Source: Lachnospiraceae bacterium
Lineage (GTDB): Bacteria; Bacillota; Clostridia; Lachnospirales; Lachnospiraceae
NCBI GenBank assembly: GCA_017408735.1
Contig: JAFQUB010000017.1
Span: forward strand, 18,241-82,240
Reading direction: 5' to 3'
DNA length: 64,000 nucleotides
Positions 8,970-17,302 of this stretch are shown in pieces. Position 1 is the first letter of the stretch; each line of letters starts with the position of its first letter. The notes below the pieces were generated by a model. The model was not told the origin of the DNA, searched no databases, and worked only from the letters and a program-made list of their open reading frames with translations. Position numbers and translations under genes: made by a program.

Positions 8970-10835
8970 ATGGAAGTTTATCAGAAATTAAATATTCAGT
9001 TAAATAAACAGATAGTGATGGAACGGCTTCAGGGAGATAAGTCCGAACATCTTAGAAAGGCAGTAGGAAGTGACTATGAAAGGTTGCTTCCTGCCTTTTT
9101 GCAGTGGATAAAGCCGGAATACAGAATTCAGGCAGAGCCACAGGAAAAAAGAGCGTATATTTTATTGACACTGGGTTCAGAGATTGTGAAAGAAATAGAA
9201 TCCAAAATGCAGGAAGGCAATGTGATGGAAGCATTGCTGCTAGATGCCATGTCGGATACCTATTTATTCCAAATGGATGGAGAAATAGGAGAATTGCCCA
9301 AGGAATTATTTGCAGAAATGAAGCTGGGAGTAGAGAAACGACTGGACCCGGGCGTGGATTTGGAACTGAAAGAACAGCTTACTATTTACGAAAGAACAAA
9401 AAAGGACAAGGATGAAATCAGTATCACAAAAGGTTATATGTTTAAACCGGTAAAAACCTTTGGATATATTCTGCAACTGACCGAAAACAAAGAGATATTC
9501 CGGATGCAGCATGATTGTAGTAAATGTAACAATCTACAATGCAAGATGCGGGGCAAAATTCAGCTGGAAATGGGGGCGGCCGAAAGCTTTTCTGTCATTA
9601 CGGCAGGAACTAACATATTCACTGAAACAGAAGAAAAGATGCAGCCACCCTTTCAAATTGCAGTGGATTTGGGAACCACCACCATTGCCATGCAACTGTT
9701 GGCAGGAGAAAAAGCAGTTCCGGTAAAAACTTATACTGCTGTAAATTCCTGTAGAAAATATGGCAGTGATGTGATTACACGAATTCAAAATGCAAACAGT
9801 GGTGGTATGGAGCTTCTGCAAAAACTTTCCAGAGCAGATTTGCTTCAAGGGGTGAAAGCTTTATGTGAAACTGCACAGATTACACCGGCAGACATTGAAC
9901 GGATTGGAATTGCAGGAAACACTACGGTAAGCCAGATATTGCTGGGACAAAGTTTGCAGGGACTGGCCTCCTATCCATTCACGCCAGTAACATACAAATT
10001 ACAGAAACTGAAATTTCAGGAAGTATTTGAAAACAGTGACTCTCAGGCAGAGGTGATTGTGTTTCCACCAATTTCCGGCTTTGTAGGCGGTGATATTGTA
10101 GCCGGTTTGTTTCAGTGTGGATTTCTCAACAGAAAACGACCGGCAATGTTGATAGATATTGGAACAAACGGAGAAATGGTAATAGGGGACGGAGAGCATC
10201 TTTTGTGTACTTCCGTTGCGGCAGGTCCTGCTTTTGAGGGCGGAGGCTTGCGAAATGGAGTGGGAAGCATTGCCGGTGCCATTAGTGCCTTTGAATTCAA
10301 TGGCAAAGTTACCACAATTCAGGGAAAGAGTCCGGTAGGAATATGCGGAACCGGTATGGTAGAAATATTATCGGAATTAAAGGATGCCCGTATTTTAAAT
10401 AAGGAAGGAAATCTTCTGGAACGCTATGCGGGCAATGGTTATGAAGTGACAAAAACAGAGTCCGGCCAGTCAATCAGCATTTATCAACAGGATATCAGGG
10501 AACTGCAGCTTGCCAAAGGAGCCATTGGAACAGGAATTGAACTGCTTGCCAAAGCATATGGAAAAACATACCGGGAAATACCGGAAGTGTTTGTGGCAGG
10601 CGGTTTTGGCTATCGGATGAATATTCGAAAAGCAGTGAATATCGGAATTTTCCCAAGAGAATTTTTAGGAAAAATAAAAACGGTAGGAAATACTTCCTTA
10701 GCTGGTGTGGAGAGTTTTTTGCGAGATTCCAATGCAGAGGAAAAAATACAGAAAATTACGGAGATATCCAAAGAAGTAGTACTTGCAAAAACCGAGGAAT
10801 TTGAAAAAACTTATGTAAAACATTTAGGACTGTAG
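8970..10835 (+). CDS. corrinoid-protein activator: MetH-activation-like domain fused to DUF4445/RACo ATPase domain
   Basis: About 621 residues. From roughly residue 228 (FQIAVDLGTTTIAMQLL) to the end it is a DUF4445/RACo ASKHA-fold ATPase; further nucleotide-binding motifs are IGIAGNTT, LIDIGTNGEM and VAGGFGYRMN. RACo-type proteins use ATP to drive reduction of inactive Co(II) corrinoid proteins. Instead of the usual N-terminal 2Fe-2S domain, the first 200 residues resemble the stand-alone methionine-synthase activation domain of Clostridia (ILLTLGSEIVKEI, LLLDAMSD, ITKGYMFKP) with a cysteine cluster CSKCNNLQC at about 183-191. ATG 8970 is preferred to GTG 8961 because AAGGGTG lies at good spacing before it. 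It may reactivate MetH-type methionine synthase; the target is inferred. Confidence 0.8.
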   Translation: MEVYQKLNIQLNKQIVMERLQGDKSEHLRKAVGSDYERLLPAFLQWIKPEYRIQAEPQEKRAYILLTLGSEIVKEIESKMQEGNVMEALLLDAMSDTYLFQMDGEIGELPKELFAEMKLGVEKRLDPGVDLELKEQLTIYERTKKDKDEISITKGYMFKPVKTFGYILQLTENKEIFRMQHDCSKCNNLQCKMRGKIQLEMGAAESFSVITAGTNIFTETEEKMQPPFQIAVDLGTTTIAMQLLAGEKAVPVKTYTAVNSCRKYGSDVITRIQNANSGGMELLQKLSRADLLQGVKALCETAQITPADIERIGIAGNTTVSQILLGQSLQGLASYPFTPVTYKLQKLKFQEVFENSDSQAEVIVFPPISGFVGGDIVAGLFQCGFLNRKRPAMLIDIGTNGEMVIGDGEHLLCTSVAAGPAFEGGGLRNGVGSIAGAISAFEFNGKVTTIQGKSPVGICGTGMVEILSELKDARILNKEGNLLERYAGNGYEVTKTESGQSISIYQQDIRELQLAKGAIGTGIELLAKAYGKTYREIPEVFVAGGFGYRMNIRKAVNIGIFPREFLGKIKTVGNTSLAGVESFLRDSNAEEKIQKITEISKEVVLAKTEEFEKTYVKHLGL

Positions 10836-10907
10836 AATGAAACATATTTTCAGGTGAAACTGAGTAAAATGTACTAAGAGTTTTCATTGATGGGAAAGCA
10901 GTAGAGC

Positions 10908-11426
10908 ATGAAAGAAAAAAATAAAAAACTGTTCCTTCTTTTGGGCATTAATATAATCCTGCTACTTATCAATATCATATTTATATCAGATATACCCCTT
11001 TCAGCAAGCTGTGCAACCCAATTTGCAGAAGTTACACCGGCAGAAAGTGAAAATCAGATAAAGAAAAAAATAGCACTTACATTCGATGATGGACCCCATG
11101 AAAAGTATACTCCTATGCTTTTGGATGGTTTAAAGGAACGAAATGTAAGTGCCAGTTTTTTTTTAATGGGAAAAAATGCAGAAAAATATCCGGAGATTGT
11201 AGAGAGGATGAAAGAAGAGGGGCATGTGGTAGGAAATCACAGTTATTCCCACGTACAGTTAAATTCCATGAAAGAAGTGGAAGCCTGTAAAGAAATGACG
11301 AAGGCAAATGAAGTGATAAGAAAAATTACTGGAGAAACGCCTAATTACGTTCGTCCGCCCTTTGGCGCATGGAGCAATAATTTGGACTGTATTACAAATA
11401 TGATTGTGGTATTGTGGGATGTGGAT
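10908..11426 (+). pseudogene. polysaccharide deacetylase, N-terminal part (gene split by inserted element)
   Basis: First 173 codons of a NodB-type polysaccharide deacetylase: one N-terminal membrane anchor (about residues 8-27), motif 1 TFDDGPH, motif 2 HSYSH with GNH before it, and motif 3 RPPFGAW. Such enzymes remove acetyl groups from peptidoglycan or related glycans at the cell surface. The reading frame runs on for seven foreign codons to a stop at 11447. The missing C-terminal part lies 2.8 kb downstream at 14254-14442, and joining the two at the shared GAT codon restores a continuous 235-residue protein with WDVDPLDW, the expected fourth motif. Confidence 0.9.
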
Positions 11427-11649
11427 ACACTTGTAACAAGAGTATAGATTTTAAGAAAAAAAATTTTTTCAAAAAGTTTTGGAAATTTGTTGTATTTTTG
11501 ATATCTACTTGTGTATTAATGTTAAGACAATGAATTTCAGAGGTTTTTATAAGTGATAAAGAACACATATAAAAATATCACGAAAGAAGAAAAAATCAAT
11601 CTTTACTTGAAATTTATTGATTACTTAAATTACAAGGAGGATATCAAGC

Positions 11650-13146
11650 GTGAGCAGAACAGAAGCAATTTACGCAAGACAGAGTGTAGACAAAAAGGAC
11701 AGCGTGAGCATTGAAACCCAGATTGAGAAATGCGAATACATAACAAAAGGAAATGTAGAAACTTATAAAGATAAAGGATATTCTGGAAAAAATACTGCTA
11801 GACCAGACCTTGAGCGTTTATTAAAAGATATTAAAGCAAATAAAATCAGCAGGGTTATCGTTTACCGACTAGACCGTATCAGTAGAAATATTACAGACTT
11901 TTATAACCTATATTCCATTATGCAGGAGCATGGAACAGAATTTTTATCAGTAAACGAAAATTTTGATACTTCTAATCCTATGGGGCGGGCAATGATGGGA
12001 ATTTTGATTGTGTTTGCACAAATGGAACGAGAAAGCATACAAGAACGTGTGAAAGATAATTATTACTCTCGTATCAGCATGGATGGGCGTTGGGCAGGTG
12101 GTCCTGCTCCTTATGGTTTTACAAATGGAAAGACAAAAGATAAAAAGCCAACACTTAAAGTAAATATTGATGAAATGGAAATCGTGAAATATTGTTTTAA
12201 TCAATATGCATATTCTCCTAATATATCTATGCAAAAGATATGTAATCATCTCACAGAGAAAGGTTATAGGAGCAGACGTGAAAATGGAGCATGGGATAAT
12301 GTAACGATTGCTCGAATGCTTCAAAATAGTGTGTATGTTATTGCAGATGAACGACTAAGAAAATACTATGAAATACGGAAGGTCAAATTCTTAAATGAAG
12401 GAAAATGGGATGGTACAACAAGCTGTCATATTGTAGGTAAAAGAGTTGGAAATGCAAATGTTAGGAAATATACAGATTTAAAAGAACAAAGTATTTATCT
12501 TACAAATTTTGCAGGTGTTATTGACAGCAAAACCTTTATCATGGTGCAAGAACGTTTAGCGAATAATGAACAAATAAAACGTGCAAATTCTTCGGGAGCT
12601 TTGCAGGAATTAACTGGATTGCTGAAATGTCCGAAATGTGGATATGCCATCAAATGTCATAATAAATCAGCAAAGGGAGTGCCATATCTTGGATGCCATG
12701 GAAAATATACCTTGAAAGTTTGCGATGTTACATTTAAAGGTGTAAAGTTTGCAGATATTCAAGATAAAGTGGGAAAGGAAATACAAAAAGAACTAGATAA
12801 AATTGCAAAAATGATTATAGACGAGATAGCTTCTGACAAGAAGAAAGAAAACAAAATAAATGAATTAAAGGATAAGATAGACCGACTTCTTGAACTCGCT
12901 TCTCTTGGTGGGGAAAGTGTTAATATGGTACATAGTAAGATTGAAACTCTACAGCAGGAAATAAATGAAATACAGCTTACAGAGTTTATGAATACTAAAA
13001 CGACTGAAAGACTTCGTGTTTCGGATAGATTACCGCTAGTTTATAATCGCCTATCTATAGATGAAAAGAAAAGTATCTGTCAGCAGATGATTGAAAAAAT
13101 ACTTCTTTCTTCAAACGGAGATATGGAGATTATCTGGAAGATTTAA
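11650..13146 (+). CDS. large serine recombinase (site-specific integrase)
   Basis: 498-residue recombinase. The resolvase-type catalytic domain covers about residues 1-150, with the nucleophile Ser12 in YARQSVDKKDS and the arginines in VYRLDRISRN and MERESIQERV. It is followed by a recombinase domain (GPAPYGF onward), a zinc ribbon (CPKCGYAIKC ... CHGKYTLKVC, about residues 327-355) and a coiled coil near 385-440. It starts at GTG 11650 with AAGGAGG before it. It should catalyse integration and excision between GAT-centred sites. At 498 residues it is similar to or slightly shorter than typical TnpX/TndX-like enzymes. It is the only evident enzyme in the element. Confidence 0.93.
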   Translation: MSRTEAIYARQSVDKKDSVSIETQIEKCEYITKGNVETYKDKGYSGKNTARPDLERLLKDIKANKISRVIVYRLDRISRNITDFYNLYSIMQEHGTEFLSVNENFDTSNPMGRAMMGILIVFAQMERESIQERVKDNYYSRISMDGRWAGGPAPYGFTNGKTKDKKPTLKVNIDEMEIVKYCFNQYAYSPNISMQKICNHLTEKGYRSRRENGAWDNVTIARMLQNSVYVIADERLRKYYEIRKVKFLNEGKWDGTTSCHIVGKRVGNANVRKYTDLKEQSIYLTNFAGVIDSKTFIMVQERLANNEQIKRANSSGALQELTGLLKCPKCGYAIKCHNKSAKGVPYLGCHGKYTLKVCDVTFKGVKFADIQDKVGKEIQKELDKIAKMIIDEIASDKKKENKINELKDKIDRLLELASLGGESVNMVHSKIETLQQEINEIQLTEFMNTKTTERLRVSDRLPLVYNRLSIDEKKSICQQMIEKILLSSNGDMEIIWKI

Positions 13147-13173
13147 TATTTAGCTGAAAATAAAAAGAGAGAC

Positions 13174-13202
13174 TTGAAAAATCAAGCCTCTCCATGTATA
13201 AT
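13174..13202 (+). promoter_or_regulatory. promoter of candidate antitoxin RNA
   Basis: TTGAAA at 13174-13179, 17-bp spacer and TATAAT at 13197-13202 form a near-consensus promoter reading rightward into the 3' end of the toxin gene. An imperfect stem (GAGAG-CTTGA with TCAAG-CTCTC) overlaps the -35 and could be the end of the recombinase transcript. Confidence 0.7.
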
Positions 13203-13208
13203 CTAATT

Positions 13209-13310
13209 AGAAAGGTTATCGGATGAGTTATCCGATTGCCCTCTGTATGAAAATGAATTACAAGAATAGCATCCTCAACTTTGGACGGTCTGGGATGCTA
13301 TTTCTTTTTG
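13209..13310 (+). ncRNA. candidate antisense antitoxin RNA of a type I toxin-antitoxin locus
   Basis: A roughly 100-base RNA is predicted from the promoter at 13174 to a terminator hairpin at 13269-13300 (AGCATCC paired with GGATGCT) followed by ATTTCTTTTTG. It contains a hairpin ATCGGAT/ATCCGAT. GTTATCGGA (13215-13223) and CCCTCTGTATG (13239-13249) recur on the same strand at 13416-13424 and as CCCTCCTTATG at 13391-13401, inside the region transcribed in the opposite direction for the toxin. The RNA can therefore pair with the toxin leader and its ribosome site as well as with the toxin 3' end, as in Fst/RNAII loci. There is no coding capacity on this strand. Confidence 0.65.
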
Positions 13311-13381
13311 TTACGATTGTCTATATATGACAGAGCCGCGAATATTACTAGCAATAAAGTTAAAACTTCCATTGTGTTCAT
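13298..13381 (-). CDS. small hydrophobic holin-like / Fst-type toxin
   Basis: 27-residue peptide: a short N-terminus, one transmembrane segment (VLTLLLVIFAALSYI) and a charged tail (DNRNKKK). This is the form of putative holin-like or Fst-family type I toxins, which damage the membrane when produced in excess. AAGGAGG (13392-13398 on the plus strand) lies ten bases before the start. Its stop codon lies inside the terminator hairpin shared with the convergent antitoxin RNA. It lies inside the serine-recombinase element and may stabilise it. Confidence 0.78.
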   Translation of the reverse strand: MNTMEVLTLLLVIFAALSYIDNRNKKK

Positions 13382-13460
13382 AGGGCATCACCCTCCTTAT
13401 GTACTAGAGGGCATCGTTATCGGAAACGCATCCGCTTCTTTCTTTTCGATTATGAAAAAT

Positions 13461-13489
13461 ATTGTAGCATGATTTAATGGGGATGTCCA
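13461..13489 (-). promoter_or_regulatory. toxin gene promoter
   Basis: On the minus strand TGGACA, a 17-bp spacer and TACAAT (plus-strand positions 13484-13489 and 13461-13466) predict a start about 70-75 bases before the toxin ATG. The resulting leader contains the repeats complementary to the antitoxin RNA. Confidence 0.65.
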
Positions 13490-13618
13490 TGGGGAATTGA
13501 CAAAATTTGACTTGGAATAGGAGCATATTGCTTTTAGATTTAATTATACACATTATTTTTTTAATAATTATTTTTCGGATTTAATATTTATTATTCTTAT
13601 CTATTGATTTTTATTTGT

Positions 13619-13745
13619 ATCGAATGATACAATCTAAATGTAGAGGTTTTATAACTTCCACATTTAGTTAATCAGTAACAATTAACATTGTTAGAAAGTA
13701 AAGTGTTTCAAGCTCTCTGCTACTTGCAGGGGGCTTTTTTTCAGC
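13619..13745 (+). ncRNA. candidate small structured RNA with terminator inside the element
   Basis: No open reading frame is credible here. Two hairpins (CTAAATGT...ACATTTAG and TAACAAT-TAAC-ATTGTTA) are followed by AGCTCTCTGC/GCAGGGGGCT and a run of seven T at 13735-13741, a clear intrinsic terminator. A weak promoter-like pair lies just upstream (TTGATT, 18 bp, TACAAT). Whether a transcript is made is unknown. Confidence 0.35.
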
Positions 13746-13774
13746 CAATTCCAGAGGTGGCAGAGAAGCAGAGA

Positions 13775-13824
13775 AACCCAACCCACCACATGCAAATAAT
13801 TATTTGAATGTGGTAGATTGGGTT
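13775..13824. repeat. 50-bp near-perfect palindrome
   Basis: AACCCAA, ACCACAT and CAAATAA are mirrored as TTATTTG, ATGTGGT and TTGGGTT with only short unpaired steps, and no loop at the centre. It could form a cruciform or be a recombinase or replication site of the element; no function is shown. Confidence 0.8.
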
Positions 13825-14006
13825 GGTAAGGTTGGACAATTCCGGCGGAGTATAGAGTTCTTCGTAACCTTTTCACAAAACCATTAACAATGGATAATTC
13901 TCAACTGCCCTTGAATTTTACTTGTATACTTCATTTTACACAGTACCTAATAATAGGTGTTTTCCTCCTGCTCTTTAAGATTATTTAATATATCTAGTTA
14001 GCTGGT

Positions 14007-14189
14007 TTGTATATATTGGAACAGTATTTTGTCAAATATATCGGAGGCAGAGATAATGTGGAAGATGTACCAAATGATATTTCTAAATTATTTGAAATGG
14101 TAAATTATACAACGAAAGATATTGTTGTTGGAAAAGATAACTATTTAATAACAGCAGACGATATTGATAGAATGCCTAATAATGCTTAG
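14007..14189 (+). CDS. doubtful 60-residue reading frame near the right end of the element
   Basis: An open frame of 60 codons starting at TTG with no ribosome site. The translation (KYIGGRDNVEDVPNDISKLF near the start, then GKDNYLITADDIDRMPNNA) looks protein-like rather than random, with balanced charge, and the segment YIGGRDNVEDV is slightly like the EIIB domain of sugar PTS proteins. I do not recognise it. It could be the tail of a gene lost from a larger ancestor of the element, or a small excision factor. Low confidence. Confidence 0.3.
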   Translation: MYILEQYFVKYIGGRDNVEDVPNDISKLFEMVNYTTKDIVVGKDNYLITADDIDRMPNNA

Positions 14190-14253
14190 GTATAAAGGGA
14201 TATGAGATTTATTTTTCATATCCTTTTTCTTTACTTTTGTATCAAACAGTGAT

Positions 14254-14442
14254 CCATTGGATTGGAAATGTCAGAATAAAGATTTGGTGGTAAAAAGGGT
14301 GGTGTCAAAAGTAAAGGAAGATGATATAATACTGTTGCATGATTCCTATCAAAGTACCGTGGAGGCAACTTTCGAGATTATTGATACTTTGGAAAAGGAA
14401 GGGTATGAGTTTGTAACTTTAGACGAAATGATTTTGGAATAA
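14254..14442 (+). pseudogene. polysaccharide deacetylase, C-terminal part
   Basis: 62 codons from CCA 14254 to the stop at 14442, in the same frame as the 5' part when the element is removed. It supplies PLDWKCQNKD, which completes the WDVDPLDW motif, and the final catalytic His segment ILLHDSYQST. No start codon with a ribosome site is present, so this piece is unlikely to be expressed on its own while the element is in place. Confidence 0.88.
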
Positions 14443-14487
14443 CCCCTTTGTTATGAGTGGCAGAGGATAGGATATAAGAGGATAAAA

Positions 14488-15813
14488 ATGGATTTATTTA
14501 GCTATATGCGGGAAGAGAATTTGAAAAATGAGTCACCTTTGGCAGCAAGAATGCGGCCGGAAACTTTAGAGGAAGTGGTAGGACAGCAACATATCATTGG
14601 CCAAGATAAGTTGTTATATCGTGCCATTAAGGCGGATAAACTGAGTTCGGTTATTTTTTATGGTCCTCCGGGAACAGGAAAAACCACTCTTGCCAAGGTG
14701 ATTGCCAACACCACCAGTGCGGAATTTACCCAGATAAATGCCACCATTGCCGGAAAAAAGGATATGGAAGCAGTGGTAGAGCAGGCAAAAAACAATCTTG
14801 GAATGTATGGAAAGAAAACCATTCTGTTTGTAGACGAAATTCATAGATTTAACAAAGGACAACAGGATTATCTTCTGCCTTTTGTGGAAGATGGAACTTT
14901 AATTTTAATTGGTGCAACCACAGAAAATCCGTATTTTGAAGTGAATGGGGCGCTGATATCCCGCTCCATTATTTTTCAGTTGAAGCCACTGGAAAAGGAA
15001 GATATTAAAACACTGCTTTGCCGTGTGGTGGAGGATGAAAAGAAGGGGATGGGTGCCTATAATGCGGAAATTACAGAGGATGCTATGGAATTTTTAGCAG
15101 ACATTTCCAATGGCGATGCCCGAATGGCTTTGAATGCCATTGAACTGGGGATTATGACCACTGAGCGCGGGGAAGATGGGAAAATTCAAATTACCTTGGA
15201 AGTGGCGCAGGACTGTATCCAGAAGCGTGTGATTCGTTATGACAAAACGGGCGATAATCATTATGATACTATCTCTGCATTTATTAAAAGTATGCGGGGG
15301 TCAGACCCGGATGCGGCTGTTTATTATCTGGCACGGATGCTTTACGCAGGCGAGGATATCAAATTTATTGCAAGAAGAATTATGATTTGTGCTTCGGAAG
15401 ATGTGGGAAATGCTGATCCACAGGCTTTGCAGGTGGCAGTGGCAGCGGCACAGGCAGTGGAACGAATCGGTATGCCGGAAGCTCAGATTATACTTTCTCA
15501 GGCCGTTTCCTATGTGGCAACCGCACCAAAAAGCAACGCAGCCTGTACAGGAATTTTCAAAGCAATGGATGTGGTGAAAAACACCAAAACAGCAGCAATT
15601 CCGCCATATTTGCAGGATGCCCATTACGGCGGTGCAGCAAAATTAGGTCATGGAATCGGCTATAAATATGCCCATGACTATCCAAACCATTATGTAAAAC
15701 AGCAGTACTTACCGGATGAATTGGTTGGAGAGGTATTTTATGAACCTTCGGATAATGGGTATGAGAGAAAGATTAAGGAGCATATGGAGAGGATTCAGAG
15801 GGAAGCGGAATAG
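14488..15813 (+). CDS. rarA: replication-associated recombination protein A (RarA/MgsA) AAA ATPase
   Basis: 441-residue clamp-loader-like AAA+ ATPase. Walker [10 protein letters not shown] is near residue 54, Walker [15 protein letters not shown] near 117, sensor 1 [11 protein letters not shown] near 155; the C-terminal half is the helical tetramerisation region ending with [20 protein letters not shown], typical of the family. RarA acts at stalled replication forks with single-strand-binding protein. The ATG has GAGGATAAAA before it. It is convergent with the minus-strand cluster, sharing the bidirectional terminator at 15829. Confidence 0.95.
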   Translation: MDLFSYMREENLKNESPLAARMRPETLEEVVGQQHIIGQDKLLYRAIKADKLSSVIFYGPPGTGKTTLAKVIANTTSAEFTQINATIAGKKDMEAVVEQAKNNLGMYGKKTILFVDEIHRFNKGQQDYLLPFVEDGTLILIGATTENPYFEVNGALISRSIIFQLKPLEKEDIKTLLCRVVEDEKKGMGAYNAEITEDAMEFLADISNGDARMALNAIELGIMTTERGEDGKIQITLEVAQDCIQKRVIRYDKTGDNHYDTISAFIKSMRGSDPDAAVYYLARMLYAGEDIKFIARRIMICASEDVGNADPQALQVAVAAAQAVERIGMPEAQIILSQAVSYVATAPKSNAACTGIFKAMDVVKNTKTAAIPPYLQDAHYGGAAKLGHGIGYKYAHDYPNHYVKQQYLPDELVGEVFYEPSDNGYERKIKEHMERIQREAE

Positions 15814-15828
15814 AAGTTTAAAGAATAA

Positions 15829-15857
15829 AATGGCACAGTGATTGAAAACTGTGCCAT
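15829..15857. terminator. bidirectional terminator
   Basis: A perfect 11-bp stem, AATGGCACAGT with ACTGTGCCATT, around an 8-base loop between convergent genes, with AAATAAAA before it and TAAAGTTTATTTC after it. Confidence 0.85.
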
Positions 15858-15863
15858 TAAAGT

Positions 15864-16379
15864 TTATTTCAACAATTCACTCATAATATATGCATAAACC
15901 GGTTGGCTGTTTTGTTCCCAGTTTCTGCATACCATTTCTGCATCTTCCAAAGTTGGAACGGTAATGGTTAAATCAATGAGAGGTGATTTTTTCTCCATAA
16001 CACGACAGCGAACCGCATATTCATTGTCGGCATTTTTTTCAAAATCAGCTAGTATAGAACGTTCGTTGTACAATTCATAACCATGACTTTTGATATAGGA
16101 GGTAATATCCTCCTTAATCTGTTCTGAAATTCTGTTTTCAAAGAATCCCAGTGTTTCCATACCCTCCTCTGTAATATTATAGAGAGAATTCTTGGAAGAA
16201 GCATCCACCCGGATGAGTTTTACTTCCAAAAGTTCAGCCAGTGCCTGCTGTAATGTCAGGTAATCGGTATATTCCTTGTCCAGAATAAAGTCCGTAATCT
16301 GGCTGTTAGAAAGTGAAAAATTCACTTTGCTTAACATATAAAGTATGATTAATTTGTAAAGTGTAAATGGTTCTGACAT
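15864..16379 (-). CDS. DUF4364 family protein
   Basis: 171-residue protein recognised as DUF4364, a family nearly limited to Clostridia. The N-terminal half (LYKLIILYMLSKVNFSLSNSQITDFIL) reads as a winged-helix DNA-binding fold and the C-terminal half as an alpha/beta region. The role is unknown; a transcriptional regulator is plausible from the fold. GGGGGTAG precedes its ATG. It is the last gene of a three-gene minus-strand operon with the radical SAM protein and malic enzyme. Confidence 0.85.
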   Translation of the reverse strand: MSEPFTLYKLIILYMLSKVNFSLSNSQITDFILDKEYTDYLTLQQALAELLEVKLIRVDASSKNSLYNITEEGMETLGFFENRISEQIKEDITSYIKSHGYELYNERSILADFEKNADNEYAVRCRVMEKKSPLIDLTITVPTLEDAEMVCRNWEQNSQPVYAYIMSELLK

Positions 16380-16390
16380 GGTCTACCCCC

Positions 16391-17302
16391 TTATCTTTTT
16401 TTGCCCTGCCAGGTATTTCGTAGTCTGAATTCCTGATTAATAGTATTTAATACACGTTTTTTATCACCGCTCCAAAGTGGAGCAATCAAAAGATTTTTAG
16501 GCCCGTCCCCTGTAATTCTATGTACTACTATATTTTCTGGAAGACGTTCCACAATAGAAACTATAATATCAGTATACTGTGAAAGTTCCAAAACTTCAAA
16601 CTTATTTTCAAAAAAATCTTTGGCAAGGTCGGTTCCTTTTAGTATATGCAGTAATTGCAATTTTATTCCTTGTACTGGTAAATCAGAAATATAATCGGCA
16701 GTTGCCAGCATATCAGCCTTGCTTTCGCCGGGAAGTCCCAGAATCATATGCACAATCACCTCAATACCTGCTTTACTTAGGCGTTTTACAGCATCTTGAA
16801 AACAGGAAAGTGGATAACCACGGCGAATGTATTGGGCGGTTGTCTCATGAATTGTTTGAAGACCTAATTCAACCCAGACTGGTTTTATGGCAGATAATTC
16901 TTGTAGTAATTGGATAATCTCATTAGAAAGACAGTCAGGACGTGTGGCAATGGAAAGAATTTTAATGTCCGGATGGGAAATTGCTTCCATAAATACTTTT
17001 CTAAGATAAGAAACAGGAGCATAAGTGTTGGTATAAGCCTGAAAATAGGCAATATAACTGTTCCCCTTCATTTTGTTGCGTACCCGCCTCTTTGCAGCAT
17101 CTATTTGCTCTGTAATGGAATGTTGGGGATTTTCGGCAAAATCGCCCGAACCACCTGCGCTACAGAAGATGCACCCTCTGGTATCAAGGGTGCCATCTCT
17201 GTTTGGACAGGTCATACCTGCGTTTAAGGAAAGTTTATACAGCTTTTCTCCGTAGGTGTTTTTCAAATATGTATTCAGTGAATAGTAAGGACAATCCATC
17301 AT
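16391..17302 (-). CDS. TIGR01212-type radical SAM protein (YhcC-like)
   Basis: 303-residue radical SAM enzyme of the YhcC/TIGR01212 family. The iron-sulfur cluster ligands lie in CPNRDGTLDTRGCIFCSAGG (about residues 32-51), with the unusual spacing typical of the family rather than plain CxxxCxxC. Downstream motifs are YFQAYTNTYAP, SIATRPDCL and VELGLQT. Its reaction is not established; YhcC-like proteins have been linked to tRNA or glutamate-synthase-related roles in other bacteria. Its ATG overlaps the malic-enzyme stop by one base (TAATG), so translation is probably coupled. Confidence 0.9.
   Translation of the reverse strand: MMDCPYYSLNTYLKNTYGEKLYKLSLNAGMTCPNRDGTLDTRGCIFCSAGGSGDFAENPQHSITEQIDAAKRRVRNKMKGNSYIAYFQAYTNTYAPVSYLRKVFMEAISHPDIKILSIATRPDCLSNEIIQLLQELSAIKPVWVELGLQTIHETTAQYIRRGYPLSCFQDAVKRLSKAGIEVIVHMILGLPGESKADMLATADYISDLPVQGIKLQLLHILKGTDLAKDFFENKFEVLELSQYTDIIVSIVERLPENIVVHRITGDGPKNLLIAPLWSGDKKRVLNTINQEFRLRNTWQGKKR

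Larger units (their letters stand above)
11424..14253 (+). mobile_element. 2.8-kb serine-recombinase element inserted in the deacetylase gene
   Basis: The element occupies 2,827 bp between a GAT at 11424-11426 and a GAT at 14251-14253; removing one GAT plus the insert restores the deacetylase in frame. Joining the two element ends gives an attP-like site: ACTTTTGTATCAA and TTGTAACAAGAGT are imperfect inverted arms around a 12-base centre that contains GAT. That is the expected geometry for a large serine recombinase. Cargo: the recombinase, a type I toxin-antitoxin locus (13174-13489), a structured region, a 50-bp palindrome and one short doubtful reading frame. No transfer, replication or resistance gene was found. 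Confidence 0.87.

Noticed and set aside
13281..13472. 63-codon plus-strand frame across the toxin locus
   Set aside because: It is antisense to the toxin gene and its leader, and starts within the antitoxin terminator; the minus-strand peptide has the ribosome site and promoter.
13691..13876. 61-codon minus-strand frame over the 50-bp palindrome
   Set aside because: No ribosome site; it runs through a terminator and a palindrome and the product is low in protein-like features.
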